Part shown: piece after piece, positions 16,897 through 26,000 of the stretch
Layout of the letters: the number at the start of each line of letters is the position of its first letter
How positions within the stretch are numbered: position 1 is the stretch's first letter
Source of the DNA: Nostoc sp. RI_552
Lineage (GTDB): Bacteria > Cyanobacteriota > Cyanobacteriia > Cyanobacteriales > Nostocaceae
NCBI GenBank assembly: GCA_016124525.1
Contig: WGNO01000075.1
Coordinates: 1-48,501 of the forward strand
Direction: 5' to 3'
Length of the DNA stretch: 48,501 nt
Notes under the pieces: model-generated
Told to the model about the DNA's origin: nothing
Database searches by the model: none
Seen by the model: the letters and a program-made list of their open reading frames with translations, nothing else
Made by a program: the position numbers and the translations under genes

Positions 16897-17643
16897 TTAA
16901 CTATTAGTTTCGTCACGATTGATTTTTGTTGTTATCATACTTGCCATGAGGTATTTTTGAGCAACTTTTGTAATATATACAGTCACAATAATTGTGGCAA
17001 TTAACCCAATTAATTGTATTACCCATTGCCAGATTTGGGCTTCTAAATTAGTTGGTTTATCATGTGTATTCAGCGTTGCCAAATCACCAGCCACAGAGCC
17101 GATATAAACATACATAATTGTACCCGGAATAATGCCAAAGGAACCTAATATATAGTCTTTCAGAGAAACTTGTGTGACTCCAAAAGCATAATTTAATAAG
17201 TTGAAGGGAAAAATAGGACTTAAACGAGTCAGTAAGACAATTTTCCATCCATCTCTGGCAACTGCTAAATTAATTGCTTTAAATTTAGGATATTTATCAA
17301 TCTTGCGATTAACCCAATCACGAGATAAATAGCGACCAACAATGAAAGCTAAAATTGCTCCAATAATTGCACTAATTAAGACATATATTGATCCCCAAAC
17401 CAGTCCAAACAACCAACCACCTTTTAAGGTTAAAATAGAACCAGGGATAAATAATATTGTTGCTAAGTTATAAATGATAATATATGCAATTGGTCCAAAA
17501 ATACCTAGAGTTTGCACCCAAATAATCCCATTATGTAAAACTTCTTGAACCTTGAAGTATTGGACAGAAATAATTACGGCAGCAAGCAAAAAAATCAATA
17601 TTAATAATTTTATTTTGCCATTTAATCGCGATTTTTTGACCAT
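16897..17643 (-). CDS. TVP38/TMEM64 (DedA-like) family membrane protein
   Basis: A 248-residue integral membrane protein. Hydrophobic helices lie at about 12-27, 45-68, 75-102, 160-180 and 208-228. The VTT/SNARE-associated core is visible: LATILFIPGSILTLKGGWLFG, then IVGRYLSRDWV, then LTRLSPIFPFNLLNYAFG with re-entrant loop character. Family members are implicated in lipid or small-molecule movement across membranes, but the function here is unknown. The gene starts 108 bases after the glycosyltransferase stop on the same strand, so the pair is probably an operon. Confidence 0.9.
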   Translation of the reverse strand: MVKKSRLNGKIKLLILIFLLAAVIISVQYFKVQEVLHNGIIWVQTLGIFGPIAYIIIYNLATILFIPGSILTLKGGWLFGLVWGSIYVLISAIIGAILAFIVGRYLSRDWVNRKIDKYPKFKAINLAVARDGWKIVLLTRLSPIFPFNLLNYAFGVTQVSLKDYILGSFGIIPGTIMYVYIGSVAGDLATLNTHDKPTNLEAQIWQWVIQLIGLIATIIVTVYITKVAQKYLMASMITTKINRDETNS

Positions 17644-17751
17644 AAAATTTACCTGATTTTTTCATTACTACCTACCATCAACAAATGAAACTGAAAATAA
17701 AATCTTCTACCTTTGCGCCATGGACAAATATTGTTAAAGCTTGCTCAATTT

Positions 17752-18444
17752 TTATTGACGATACCAGCAACTGATTCGCCGGGGTGACACACCGAGAAAA
17801 AAAGCAATAATTACTATTTGGTTAAGCATGGTAGTATATAATACTCCTTTTTTCAACCATCTCCGGGCTGAAGTTACAACTGGGACAGGAATAATGATAA
17901 TTTTGCCAGTATGTTTTAAACGGCGGATGAGTTGAAAGTCTTCCATAATAGGCAAATTAGGAAACATGCCAATTTTATAGAATACTTCTTTTGTTAAAAA
18001 TATGGCTTGGTCGCCATAGGGCATTTGACAAAAACGCGATCGCCAGGTTACTCCCTTTTCTACCCATCGTAAGCTCCAACAAGGGGCATCAATCCGCAAA
18101 CAAAAGGCACCAGCGATGCTCTTCGGTTGTTGTAGAGCGGTGCGAATCATGTCATCAAACCCAGAAGGTAAGCGTGTATCTGCATGAAGAAACAAGAGGA
18201 TATCCCCAGTTGCAGCTATAGCACCTGCATTCATTTGAGTAGCACGACCAGGGGGAGATGAAATTACTTTTACACCTAATGACTGAGCTATACTGACGGT
18301 GTTATCTTTTGATCCACCATCTACCACAATTAATTCTACATTTATACTAGGTTCAGTAGAAGCGATGGCAGCTTGAATATTTTCGGATTCGTTAAAGGTA
18401 GGAATGATAATGGAAATTTTGATATCCGCAATTAATTGTGTCAT
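17752..18444 (-). CDS. Family 2 glycosyltransferase, TIGR04283-like
   Basis: A 230-residue GT-A enzyme: ISIIIPTFNESENI at the N terminus, LIVVDGGSKDNT for nucleotide-sugar binding, the DXD-equivalent in LLFLHADTRLP, and GDQAIFL plus MEDFQLIRRL as the acceptor/catalytic region. The C-terminal RRWLKKG and hydrophobic tail match the TIGR04283 subgroup. Such enzymes often sit beside TVP38-like proteins, in some genomes within arsenosugar gene sets; no arsenic gene is seen here. It lies directly upstream of the TVP38-family gene on the same strand. Confidence 0.9.
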   Translation of the reverse strand: MTQLIADIKISIIIPTFNESENIQAAIASTEPSINVELIVVDGGSKDNTVSIAQSLGVKVISSPPGRATQMNAGAIAATGDILLFLHADTRLPSGFDDMIRTALQQPKSIAGAFCLRIDAPCWSLRWVEKGVTWRSRFCQMPYGDQAIFLTKEVFYKIGMFPNLPIMEDFQLIRRLKHTGKIIIIPVPVVTSARRWLKKGVLYTTMLNQIVIIAFFLGVSPRRISCWYRQ

Positions 18445-18476
18445 TTAATTTTCTTATTCAGCAATGCCCAACATTT

Positions 18477-18514
18477 AAAAACCCCCTTCCCGGTGTTTGA
18501 GAGGAAGAGGGTTT
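18477..18514 (-). terminator. Intrinsic terminator for the PRC-barrel gene (minus strand)
   Basis: An AAACCC...CTTCC arm (18478-18490) pairs with GGAAG-AGGGTTT (18503-18514). On the minus strand the stem is followed by TTTTAAATG. It lies about 25 bases downstream of the PRC-barrel stop, just past the heptamer repeat. Confidence 0.7.
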
Positions 18515-18535
18515 ACGAATTACGAATTACGAATT
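18515..18535. repeat. Tandem heptamer repeat ACGAATT x3
   Basis: Three exact ACGAATT units plus a partial fourth lie just past the PRC-barrel stop codon (18539-18541, minus strand). The same heptamer occurs at 14806-14826. Confidence 0.85.
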
Positions 18536-18538
18536 ACG

Positions 18539-19519
18539 CTAATATCCGCCTTCTTCTTCGTATTCTGGCTGTCGTTCTTTGATTTTTTTGGGAATATTCA
18601 CCGGCTTTGGTGCGTCTTCCCAAGCGTCGCTTTCTATGTCGTCATAATCTTCATATTCGTCGGCGTAAGGCTTGCTGTCTGGCTGGGGTTCATATTTGGG
18701 TGGTTCTTGATATATATCCCGGCCTGTGGCTTCACTCCAGTTATCTTCCTCGTCTTCTTCGTATTGAATGGTTTCGTACTGTCGTGCCCGCATCACTTGA
18801 CGCTGTGGTATTTCTTCTTCTACATAGTCTTCAGTCCATTGTTCTTCTGCTACGGGTTCAGGAGGGCGAACTCTGGTTTTGGGTGGTTGTAATGGTACGC
18901 CACTTGGTAGCTGATTTCCTGGTGCAACTGTCCGCGGAGTATAGCCATATTCTTCTTCCGCTTCTCGCTCCCATGGTGCTTTACCGATACCTAACCGTTC
19001 TAGCACACCAACTGTCAACTGATTAACTCGTTCTTCGGCTCCTTCAAAGACAATCAACCTGCTGGGGCCTGTGCTGACGATTTCATCTATTGATAGTTCG
19101 TAGGTGCTAAGAAATTGGTCAGGAATTTGAGGTAGTCCTAAAGAAGCAATCACTATGGACAGAATCTTTCCAGTTTGGCCATTGAACTTAAAACCCCTTA
19201 CCCTGCCCAATACTTCACCTGTTTCTGTGATTACTTCCCAGTTAATCAGGTTGCTTAAACTTTCAACTTCAATGTCTTCAATGGCATCTTCGTTGTCAAC
19301 TAGAATTACATCACCAATTTGGTTGATGGTGTTGAGGTACATATAGCGTGGCAGACCAGAAATAGAGATCAGGCTGTCTCGCAAACCAAGAGCCACAACC
19401 TCTCTTTGATCAATATCAACCCAAAGTTGACTGACGACACCGAGCCGTTTGCCGTTGTCACGAGTAATCACCTGGGTGTTTAATATGTCGGAACGCCTAA
19501 TTATCTGTTCAGAGGTCAT
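18539..19519 (-). CDS. PRC-barrel domain protein with acidic disordered tail
   Basis: A 326-residue protein. Two PRC-barrel units occupy residues about 5-80 (LNTQVITRDNGKRLGVVSQLWVD) and 92-165 (WEVITETGEVLGRVRGFKF). From about 195 the chain is proline- and acid-rich (YEEDEEDNWSEA, YADEYEDYDDIESD) and likely disordered. PRC barrels are adaptor domains, found in RimM, photosynthetic reaction-centre H subunits and others. The gene starts 58 bases after the smc stop on the same strand, so co-transcription with smc is likely; the role in relation to SMC is unknown. Confidence 0.9.
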   Translation of the reverse strand: MTSEQIIRRSDILNTQVITRDNGKRLGVVSQLWVDIDQREVVALGLRDSLISISGLPRYMYLNTINQIGDVILVDNEDAIEDIEVESLSNLINWEVITETGEVLGRVRGFKFNGQTGKILSIVIASLGLPQIPDQFLSTYELSIDEIVSTGPSRLIVFEGAEERVNQLTVGVLERLGIGKAPWEREAEEEYGYTPRTVAPGNQLPSGVPLQPPKTRVRPPEPVAEEQWTEDYVEEEIPQRQVMRARQYETIQYEEDEEDNWSEATGRDIYQEPPKYEPQPDSKPYADEYEDYDDIESDAWEDAPKPVNIPKKIKERQPEYEEEGGY

Positions 19520-19577
19520 TCTATACCGAGTCCTGATCTCGAATCCGGTTTATCTATACACTATTATTAACAAAAAC

Positions 19578-22500
19578 TCAAGCAGATGTATTGGATGATT
19601 GTAATTTAATACCCAAAACTTGAGTGTAAGCTCCTCGTGCTTGAGTAACGCCAATTGTGCGTTCGGCTGATTCTATCATCGGACGACGCAAACTCACAAC
19701 TATAAATTGTGCTTGTTGGGCTTGTTGTTTAATCATTTTAGCTAATCGCTCGACATTTGCCCCATCTAAAAACATATCTACTTCGTCAAAGGCATAAAAT
19801 GGCGAGGGACGATAACGTTGGAGGGCAAAAATAAAACTCAAGGCTGTGAGGGATTTTTCTCCCCCAGACATGGAAGCAAGACGCTGTACTGGTTTACCTT
19901 TGGGGTGGGCAATTAAATTGAGTCCACTGTTAAAGAAATCTTCGGGATCTTCCAGTTGCAAATAGCCGTCACCTTCAGAAAGGATGGCAAAAATAGATTG
20001 AAAGTTTTCGTTGACAGCATCAAAAGCTTCTGTAAAAGCCATTTGCCGCAATGTGGTAAAATTTTCGATGCGTAAAAGTAATTCTGTGCGTTCTGCTTCT
20101 AGGGTTTGCAATTTTTGCGTTAGTTCTTGGAGGCGGTTTTGCGTCCGTTCATACTCTTCCAACGCTAACATATTCACTGGTTCCATGGACTGTAAGCGTT
20201 TGGCTAGGCTTCGCAGTTCTTTTTGCAATTCGTCTAAATCTACTTGATTCGGCACTTCTGGCAGAGGATTGGGCAATTCTGCGCTGGCTGCTTGCAGTTG
20301 GTTTTGCAATGTTGTCAATTCCTCTCGTTGCTTTTGTTGAGTTTCTTGCAGTTTTTGAATTTCCCATTGCAGTTGTTGTTGACCTAAGAGTTGCGATCGC
20401 ACTTCCTGTTCCATGGCGTCGCGTTTTTGTTTTTCTGCCCCTAAATTCTGCTCTATTTGGCTCAAATTACCCTGGGTAGCGCTGATTTGCTCCTTGAGGG
20501 CTGATAGCTGGTGTCCAAGGGCATTTAGTTGATTTTGTTGGCTTTCTTGCTGATGATGATATTGCTGAATTTTGGCTTCAGCTTCTTGGATTTTCTCTTG
20601 TGATCGCTGTTGCTGAATTTCCAAATTTCTTAATCTTTCCTCGGCGTTTCTTAATTCTGTTTCTCGTTGTTGTAATTCTTGCTCTTGCTCTTTGATGGTT
20701 ACTTGAATTTGTTGCCATTCACTAGGGGTTTGAGAGTCTTCTAACTCTGCTAAACCTTGTCGTAATTGTTGAAGTTCCCTTTCTAGTCCTGGTAGTTCTA
20801 GAGCTAAGATTGATAAGCGAGATTGGGAGGTAGTGATTTTTTCTTGGTTTTGGGCTAGTTGCGATCGCGTGTTTTGCAATTGCCCTGTCAAAGCCTTAAT
20901 ATCTTTTTGCACCTGTTCCCATTGCAATTGCTGTTCCCGGCGCGCTTGTCTCGCTTCTGTGAGTGCTTGACTGTATTGTTTGGTTTTGGCCGATAAGGAA
21001 GCGATGGCTTCGGTACAGCGTTCTATAATCCGCTCAACATCGGCCAGGCGGCCTTTCAAAGCAATCACTTCTTCAGATTCTGCCGATTCTCCTGTACCAA
21101 ATCGTAAGGCTGAACGCTGACTGCTACTACCGCCAGTCATGGCCCCGCTCGTTTCCAACAATTCCCCTTCTAAGGTGACAATCCGGTACAATCCGATATT
21201 TTGCCGCGCTGCTTGGATATTGGTAAATACTACTGTGTTGCCAAGTACATAATTAAAAACATCTTGATAACGGCCATCGCACTCAATTAAATTAACGGCA
21301 TAATCCACAAAGCCGTTAACATAACGTAACGTGACATCTTGAATTAATTTACTAGCACGAATTTTTGTTAAAGGTAAAAAAGTCGCCCTCCCAGCCCGTT
21401 TTTGTTTCAGTAATTCAATCCCGGCGGCGGCTACACTGTCATCTTCTACAACAATATGCCCCAATCGTCCACCAGCGGCAATTTCCAAGGCCAACTGATA
21501 GCGGGGTTCCACCTTGCCCAACTGCACAACTAAACCGCACAGCCCAGGCAATTCCGATTGTAAAATAACTTTACTAGCCTGGGTTCCCTGTACTTCCTGT
21601 TGGGCTTGGGCTTGCGCCTCAATTTTATCCAACTGACGTTGTTTTTCCCGTTGTTCTTGTAAAAGTCGCTTTTGAGTTTCCTGTTGGATTTGTAATTCTT
21701 GTTCTGCAGCTGAGAGATTTTCGGCTAAAGCTTGGATAGGCTGACTAGAGGCGTTAAACTGACATTCTAGGCGATTAAATTCAGTTTCTTTCGCCGCTAA
21801 TTCCGGTTCCCAAGAAGCAACTAGCTGAGTTTGTTCTGTAATTAGCTGCTGTAATTGATGATTTCGTTCCCTGAGTTGTGCTTGTTCTGTACGCTGGGGC
21901 TCTAGAGTTTGCAGTAAAGATTCAATTTGACGGTTAAAAGCTGTTTGTTGCTGTACCCAAGCCTCCGAAGCTGAAGCGATTTCTGCTGCTGCTGTGCGCG
22001 AAGCATCTAAAACTTGTTGGGCTTGATCTCGTTGTTGCTGACAGCAAACAATAGATTGCTGTTCTACAACTAAACTAGCGGCAATTTCCGTTAAAAAATG
22101 TTCATGTCGTTGAATTTCTTGCTCAGTTTGAGTTAGTTGTTTAACAGTTTCCTCCCTAGCCGAGGTTAACTCAGCTTGTTGTCGTTGGAGTTGTTTCCGT
22201 TCCGCCTCTTGAGTCGCCAAAGCAGATTGTACAGCCAAAAGTTCTTGTTCACCCAAGGCTTTCACACGAGCATTCAGTTCCTTCAGTTCAGCGCTTTGCT
22301 GAGAAATCGCCGAATTTAGAGTCGTAAGTTGAATAGTCAATTCAGCCGCAGTACCATCGCCCCTTTGAATTTCCCCAATTAACTTTTCTTGCTGTGCTTG
22401 AAGCGATCGCCAAAATAAAACCGCCTCCCAAGATTGCTTATGTAGAAACTCAGTGCGTAGTCGTTGATACTTTTCCGCCTTCCCCCGATCTTGAGACAAG

Positions 22501-23171
22501 CGATCGCGCTGACTAGTTAACTCAGTTTCAATAATCCGACAACTATCCTCCTTATCCTTCACTTCATCCAAAGTTTTTTTAGCTTGGGTAATCTTGCGAT
22601 CATAGGCCGACACCCCAGCCAATTCATCAATAATTTCCCGACGTTCCCTAGCATTCATCGAGATAATACTAGTAACATCGCCTTGTAGTACGACATTGTA
22701 ACCTTCAGGATAAATGCGGAGATTATTCAACTCCTCATGTAACTCTGCCAAAGTACAAGGCACACCATTGACATAGTAATTTGATGTATAACCGCCTTGA
22801 TAATTCACCCGCAACCGCCGAGTCACACTCCACTCTGTTAGGGATTGAGAAATTTCCTCATTTTCTTCACTCTGGGCCTCTGGGCTTCTGGGTGAAACCT
22901 CCCCGGACAAATCAAAAGTTACCGTCACACTAGCTTCAATAGAACCCCGTCCCTTGCAAGTTTGATTATTATTCACCAAATCCGGTAACCTATCCGCCCG
23001 CATTCCCTTAGAACTAGAAAGTCCCAAGCAAAACAGCAATGCGTCAAGAATATTAGATTTACCCGAACCATTCGGTCCAGAAATGACGGTAAAACCGGGT
23101 AGGAGAGGGACTGAGGTAGTACCACCGAAAGATTTGAAGTTAGTAAGTTCCACGCGCTTGACGTGTACCAT
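19578..23171 (-). CDS. smc: Chromosome segregation protein SMC
   Basis: A full-length SMC of 1197 residues. The Walker A loop is GPNGSGKSN (32-40). Long coiled coils run at about 170-500 and 680-1020. The hinge is around LCGLVVQLGKVEPRYQLALE, and the C-terminal half carries the ABC signature SMSGGEKSLTALSF and Walker B FYAFDEVDMFLD. SMC dimers, with ScpA and ScpB, organise and help segregate the chromosome. The coiled coils are extremely glutamine-rich, as usual in cyanobacteria. ATG at 23171 opens directly with VKRVELTNFKSFGG. It is followed by the PRC-barrel gene. Confidence 0.97.
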   Translation of the reverse strand: MVHVKRVELTNFKSFGGTTSVPLLPGFTVISGPNGSGKSNILDALLFCLGLSSSKGMRADRLPDLVNNNQTCKGRGSIEASVTVTFDLSGEVSPRSPEAQSEENEEISQSLTEWSVTRRLRVNYQGGYTSNYYVNGVPCTLAELHEELNNLRIYPEGYNVVLQGDVTSIISMNARERREIIDELAGVSAYDRKITQAKKTLDEVKDKEDSCRIIETELTSQRDRLSQDRGKAEKYQRLRTEFLHKQSWEAVLFWRSLQAQQEKLIGEIQRGDGTAAELTIQLTTLNSAISQQSAELKELNARVKALGEQELLAVQSALATQEAERKQLQRQQAELTSAREETVKQLTQTEQEIQRHEHFLTEIAASLVVEQQSIVCCQQQRDQAQQVLDASRTAAAEIASASEAWVQQQTAFNRQIESLLQTLEPQRTEQAQLRERNHQLQQLITEQTQLVASWEPELAAKETEFNRLECQFNASSQPIQALAENLSAAEQELQIQQETQKRLLQEQREKQRQLDKIEAQAQAQQEVQGTQASKVILQSELPGLCGLVVQLGKVEPRYQLALEIAAGGRLGHIVVEDDSVAAAGIELLKQKRAGRATFLPLTKIRASKLIQDVTLRYVNGFVDYAVNLIECDGRYQDVFNYVLGNTVVFTNIQAARQNIGLYRIVTLEGELLETSGAMTGGSSSQRSALRFGTGESAESEEVIALKGRLADVERIIERCTEAIASLSAKTKQYSQALTEARQARREQQLQWEQVQKDIKALTGQLQNTRSQLAQNQEKITTSQSRLSILALELPGLERELQQLRQGLAELEDSQTPSEWQQIQVTIKEQEQELQQRETELRNAEERLRNLEIQQQRSQEKIQEAEAKIQQYHHQQESQQNQLNALGHQLSALKEQISATQGNLSQIEQNLGAEKQKRDAMEQEVRSQLLGQQQLQWEIQKLQETQQKQREELTTLQNQLQAASAELPNPLPEVPNQVDLDELQKELRSLAKRLQSMEPVNMLALEEYERTQNRLQELTQKLQTLEAERTELLLRIENFTTLRQMAFTEAFDAVNENFQSIFAILSEGDGYLQLEDPEDFFNSGLNLIAHPKGKPVQRLASMSGGEKSLTALSFIFALQRYRPSPFYAFDEVDMFLDGANVERLAKMIKQQAQQAQFIVVSLRRPMIESAERTIGVTQARGAYTQVLGIKLQSSNTSA

Positions 23172-23299
23172 AGGCGCTGCTTAACTGATCTGATGGCTAA
23201 TGAAGAACAAGTGTATCAAAAAAATTTATTGCCCCGCAGAGGCGCAGAGAACACAGAGGTTTCATAATAGAGGCAGGACTTCTACAGAACTGTTTTCTA

Positions 23300-23401
23300 A
23301 TGTATCAAACTGATGCGCCCCCTTCTCCTCAAGAAGTTTTACCCACCATGGAGGAACCTGGTTCTACTGACGCTTTCATTGATTACAACTCCGCTTATTA
23401 G
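23300..23401 (+). pseudogene. Probable remnant of a Uma2/DUF820-family gene (N terminus only)
   Basis: ATG at 23300 opens 33 codons beginning MYQTDAPPSPQEVLPTM and continuing EEPGSTDAF before TAG at 23399-23401. The opening resembles the N-terminal leader common to many cyanobacterial Uma2 (DUF820) nuclease-like proteins, where the PTM segment is followed a few residues later by an EEPG.P.EFH stretch. Here the intervening residues seem deleted and the catalytic domain is absent. I read it as a decayed fragment. The match is from memory, so it could be an unrelated small ORF. Confidence 0.45.
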
Positions 23402-23517
23402 ACAAAATCCTTCAATCGCCTATTTATCCTAGCAACAAGATATTTACGGCTAGGGATATAATTCTCAATTATGACAGTAGGGATAAAACTAGGTTTAGAC
23501 CCTAGTGCAGCCAGTAG

Positions 23518-23649
23518 GGTGTCCTTAATAGCACCATTGAAAGTTCGTTTGTGGACTCTTTAAGAATTCCCTACCTTCTGGGTATGGGGAGTATCAACAG
23601 CCTTACCAAAAAACCGCATAGTCAGTTTTTTAACCGACTTCAGCTATAA
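23518..23649 (+). pseudogene. Possible C-terminal remnant of a transposase-type gene
   Basis: The frame ending at TAA 23647-23649 is open back to a stop at 23515-23517 and encodes about 43 residues, ending SINSLTKKPHSQFFNRLQL. It has no start codon or Shine-Dalgarno and is preceded by in-frame stops (23503, 23515). The basic C terminus runs straight into the end sequence that is repeated near 48.24 kb, which is the arrangement expected for the tail of an IS gene (IS200/IS605-like is my guess). The family is unproven. Confidence 0.4.
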
Positions 23650-23674
23650 GACAAGGAATTTATTCCCTGGCTCT
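23625..23674. repeat. Mobile-element-like end sequence, copy 1
   Basis: TTTTAACCGACTTCAGCTAT (23627-23646) followed by GGAATTTATTCCCTGGCTC (from about 23655). A close relative lies at 48243-48287, with one change in the first 20 bases and a shared TTCCCTGGCTC end. The hairpin is imperfect here but perfect in copy 2. It ends one or two bases before the stop codon of the next gene. Confidence 0.6.
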
Positions 23675-25543
23675 CTACCCCATTTTAAGGGCCTTAGCCT
23701 TCAGAGAAGCAAAATGCTTACCACCCAACTCAATTTGTTCTTCGGCACATCCAGTTTTTAATCTTTCCACAAGATACTCCCAATCATGGGCAATAAAATT
23801 TGTCCCATGATCTGGCTCTACTAAGCTAATTAAAGATATATTTGCTGTGGGTTGATTCGCCAAATTAGAAATCCCCAAAAAATTAAACACCCCCGATTCA
23901 TAAGTACCACAAGGTACAGAAGGATTGTCTACTCCCACACAATATTCATTCGGCTTAAACCAATCAAATGCGGGATAGCCATGAAAATGGACAATTGGCG
24001 CACCATCTTTAATTAAATCTGGCACATATAAAGCCGCAGCCAAACTAATGGCAAACATTACATAAATATCATAAGAAGGTTTGATATCTATTTGCTCGGT
24101 ATCAATACCTTCAGGTAATTGCAAATATAATTTTTGCTTCAAACCAATTCTGACCACATCACTAGCAATATTTAAGTTAGTTTTATTTGACCCTGAACGA
24201 GCGCTAACTAACCAAATATCCGGTATTTGCTGAAAAACATCTTTTCCTTGTATTTTAGTTTTGAGATAACGTCTACCTTCTGGATTTTGACGAAGTTCAT
24301 TACTACTAAATCCCTCCACAGGAAATAAACTTTCCCATTCATTGTTATTGATTTCCTTAGCACCAAAATATTGGGGAGGTTCAGCGTAAGCTACAAAACC
24401 ATAAGAAACACCTGTTCTCCCATTAACAATCACATTGACAATATCTCTGTGAGACTTTCTTTTAATCACTTGATTGAGTTTAAAACCAGGCGGAAATAAA
24501 CTTGTTAATGCCAATTCTTGACCCAATTTAACCAATTTTTGAGCATAGCTAGATTTTTCTGGTTGATAATGCCCCAACTGAAATCGATTCAATAAAAGTG
24601 GAGCAATAGGGACAAAAACTTTGGGAATCAGTGATTTCAAAACAAATTCTTCTATTTCTTCCTTAGCAAAAACTGAATCGCAAAGATTCATATTTAAAAT
24701 AGAAATCTTATCAATAGCAACTCCAATCACAATTTCGGAAAAAGTTCTAATCAGAGTATTTAAACCAATATTAATCTTTTGTTGATATGGTATGGCGGGG
24801 TTAATAAAATCATGGTCTATTTCTGTTAAAATTATTATTTGAGTATTAGTAGGATCTTCCACATATTTAGCAGCATGATCCTCTGCCCAAGTACTCAACT
24901 TAGCAATATTCACAACGGAAAATTCTCGCTGTTTCAACATCAAGCTACAATAGAATTTGTACCAAATTTCAGCAGCAAAAATTCCCAATTTCCTAAACAC
25001 AGAAGGAGGATTGTCTACATCAATAACTGCATTAATTTCGGCTTTGACACCCTTAAATTTAAATCTTCTTTTATGTTGAATTAAAGGCAACATTATATCA
25101 TAACTAAACTCTGTGATTGCTTCTTCCCAAGGAATAACTTTGACCCCATATTTTCTGAGTTGATTTTCTAATTCTTGACGGAATTGCAAAATTTCTGTAT
25201 TTTTATAGTTCTTAGGCAAAGGTTTAAAGGTAACCATTAACTGTTGAGCCATTTTTTTAGGTTGGATAATGGGAGGCTTATATTCCACAGTAGTTTTACC
25301 AACAAATCCCCCAATTAAACGTCCAATAGTTTGCAAGTTTAACCCCTGCATCGTCGGTTCAATATTTACAGTGATATCTCTCTCACGGATAAAATCCAAA
25401 ATCTCTGTTTTGTAAGCCATGAGATTTTCCTGAATTTCTGGAGTGATTACACCCTTGGGAGAGCGAATCTTAAGTTGTTCATTATCAATCCAAAGATAAA
25501 CACCTTTTTGAATCAGGTTGGTTACAATTTCTGATGCTTTCAT
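23675..25543 (-). CDS. Unrecognised protein with N-terminal TubC-type docking domain
   Basis: A 622-residue protein, and the last gene of the PKS array. Residues 1-55 (MKASEIVTNLIQKGVYLWID, then LKIRSPKGVITPEIQENLM and YKTEILDFI) match the TubC N-terminal docking fold, which normally joins NRPS/PKS subunits. I recognise no domain in the remaining 560 residues. Visible features are VTFKPLP near 95, several hydrophobic strands (IIILTEIDHDFINP), a possible membrane-like segment YVMFAISLAAALYV, then IVHFHGYPAFDW and CVGVDNPSVPCGTYESGVF. No adenylation, condensation or ketosynthase signature is present. ATG at 25543 is preferred to a TTG at 25591 because the docking domain starts there. Its stop codon abuts the mobile-element-like sequence, so the C terminus may be altered. 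Confidence 0.7.
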   Translation of the reverse strand: MKASEIVTNLIQKGVYLWIDNEQLKIRSPKGVITPEIQENLMAYKTEILDFIRERDITVNIEPTMQGLNLQTIGRLIGGFVGKTTVEYKPPIIQPKKMAQQLMVTFKPLPKNYKNTEILQFRQELENQLRKYGVKVIPWEEAITEFSYDIMLPLIQHKRRFKFKGVKAEINAVIDVDNPPSVFRKLGIFAAEIWYKFYCSLMLKQREFSVVNIAKLSTWAEDHAAKYVEDPTNTQIIILTEIDHDFINPAIPYQQKINIGLNTLIRTFSEIVIGVAIDKISILNMNLCDSVFAKEEIEEFVLKSLIPKVFVPIAPLLLNRFQLGHYQPEKSSYAQKLVKLGQELALTSLFPPGFKLNQVIKRKSHRDIVNVIVNGRTGVSYGFVAYAEPPQYFGAKEINNNEWESLFPVEGFSSNELRQNPEGRRYLKTKIQGKDVFQQIPDIWLVSARSGSNKTNLNIASDVVRIGLKQKLYLQLPEGIDTEQIDIKPSYDIYVMFAISLAAALYVPDLIKDGAPIVHFHGYPAFDWFKPNEYCVGVDNPSVPCGTYESGVFNFLGISNLANQPTANISLISLVEPDHGTNFIAHDWEYLVERLKTGCAEEQIELGGKHFASLKAKALKMG

Positions 25544-25694
25544 AGTTTCACAATTCCCCAATGGTTGCAAAATACGGCAGATTGTAGGCAAATGAAGTAC
25601 AAATATAAATAATTAAAGTTGTGTAGTGTCGGCATACTTTAACTACCCTCAGTATAAGTATTGCCCGCCACTGAGGTAAAATGCGCTGTATCAG

Positions 25695-26000
25695 TTAAAT
25701 CTGAAATATCTCTGATTCAGAACTTTCTAAGTCTTCCGCTAAACGTTTAGCGAGTAATGAAATAGTAGGGTAATGCCACAGCAGCATAGGAGACAGCTTA
25801 AATCCCAGGATTTTCTCGGCTTTATTTGCCAGCATAATCGCCTGAACTGAATGTAACCCGTAGCTATCTAAAGGTTCTTTCACATCTATTTCATCCGCTT
25901 GAATATTCAATAGTTGAGCAATTTCAGCGACTAGCCAAGCTTCAATCTCTTCTGGGGAATAAGATTTTTTACCACTGGAATTAGGAAAAGACTGATTCAT
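25695..26000 (-). CDS. Stand-alone acyl carrier protein, PKS type
   Basis: A discrete 101-residue carrier protein. The phosphopantetheine site is S51 in LDSYGLHSVQAI, followed by helix II LANKAEKILGFKLSPMLLWHYPTI, a sequence style typical of PKS/NRPS carriers rather than the housekeeping AcpP. A polar N-terminal tail of about 14 residues precedes helix I. It would carry a starter or the finished chain between the PKS and the acyltransferases just upstream. It lies 147 bases after the first of those genes and 151 bases before the docking-domain gene. Confidence 0.9.
   Translation of the reverse strand: MNQSFPNSSGKKSYSPEEIEAWLVAEIAQLLNIQADEIDVKEPLDSYGLHSVQAIMLANKAEKILGFKLSPMLLWHYPTISLLAKRLAEDLESSESEIFQI

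Larger units (their letters stand above)
23172..23674. other. Gene scar between smc and the lipid/polyketide locus
   Basis: 503 bases with no intact gene. They contain a probable Uma2-family N-terminal fragment (23300-23401), a transposase-like C-terminal fragment (23518-23649) and a mobile-element-like end sequence (23625-23674). The smc promoter must lie in the first roughly 130 bases. Confidence 0.55.

Noticed and set aside
18497..18892. 131-codon plus-strand reading, hydrophobic and aromatic-rich
   Set aside because: It is antisense to the acidic repeat-rich tail of the PRC-barrel gene; the complement of Glu/Asp codons gives the Phe/Leu/Val-rich translation.
23471..23560. 30-codon ORF beginning MTVGIKLGLD in the scar region
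   Set aside because: No Shine-Dalgarno, and it overlaps the transposase-like remnant in another frame; likely chance.
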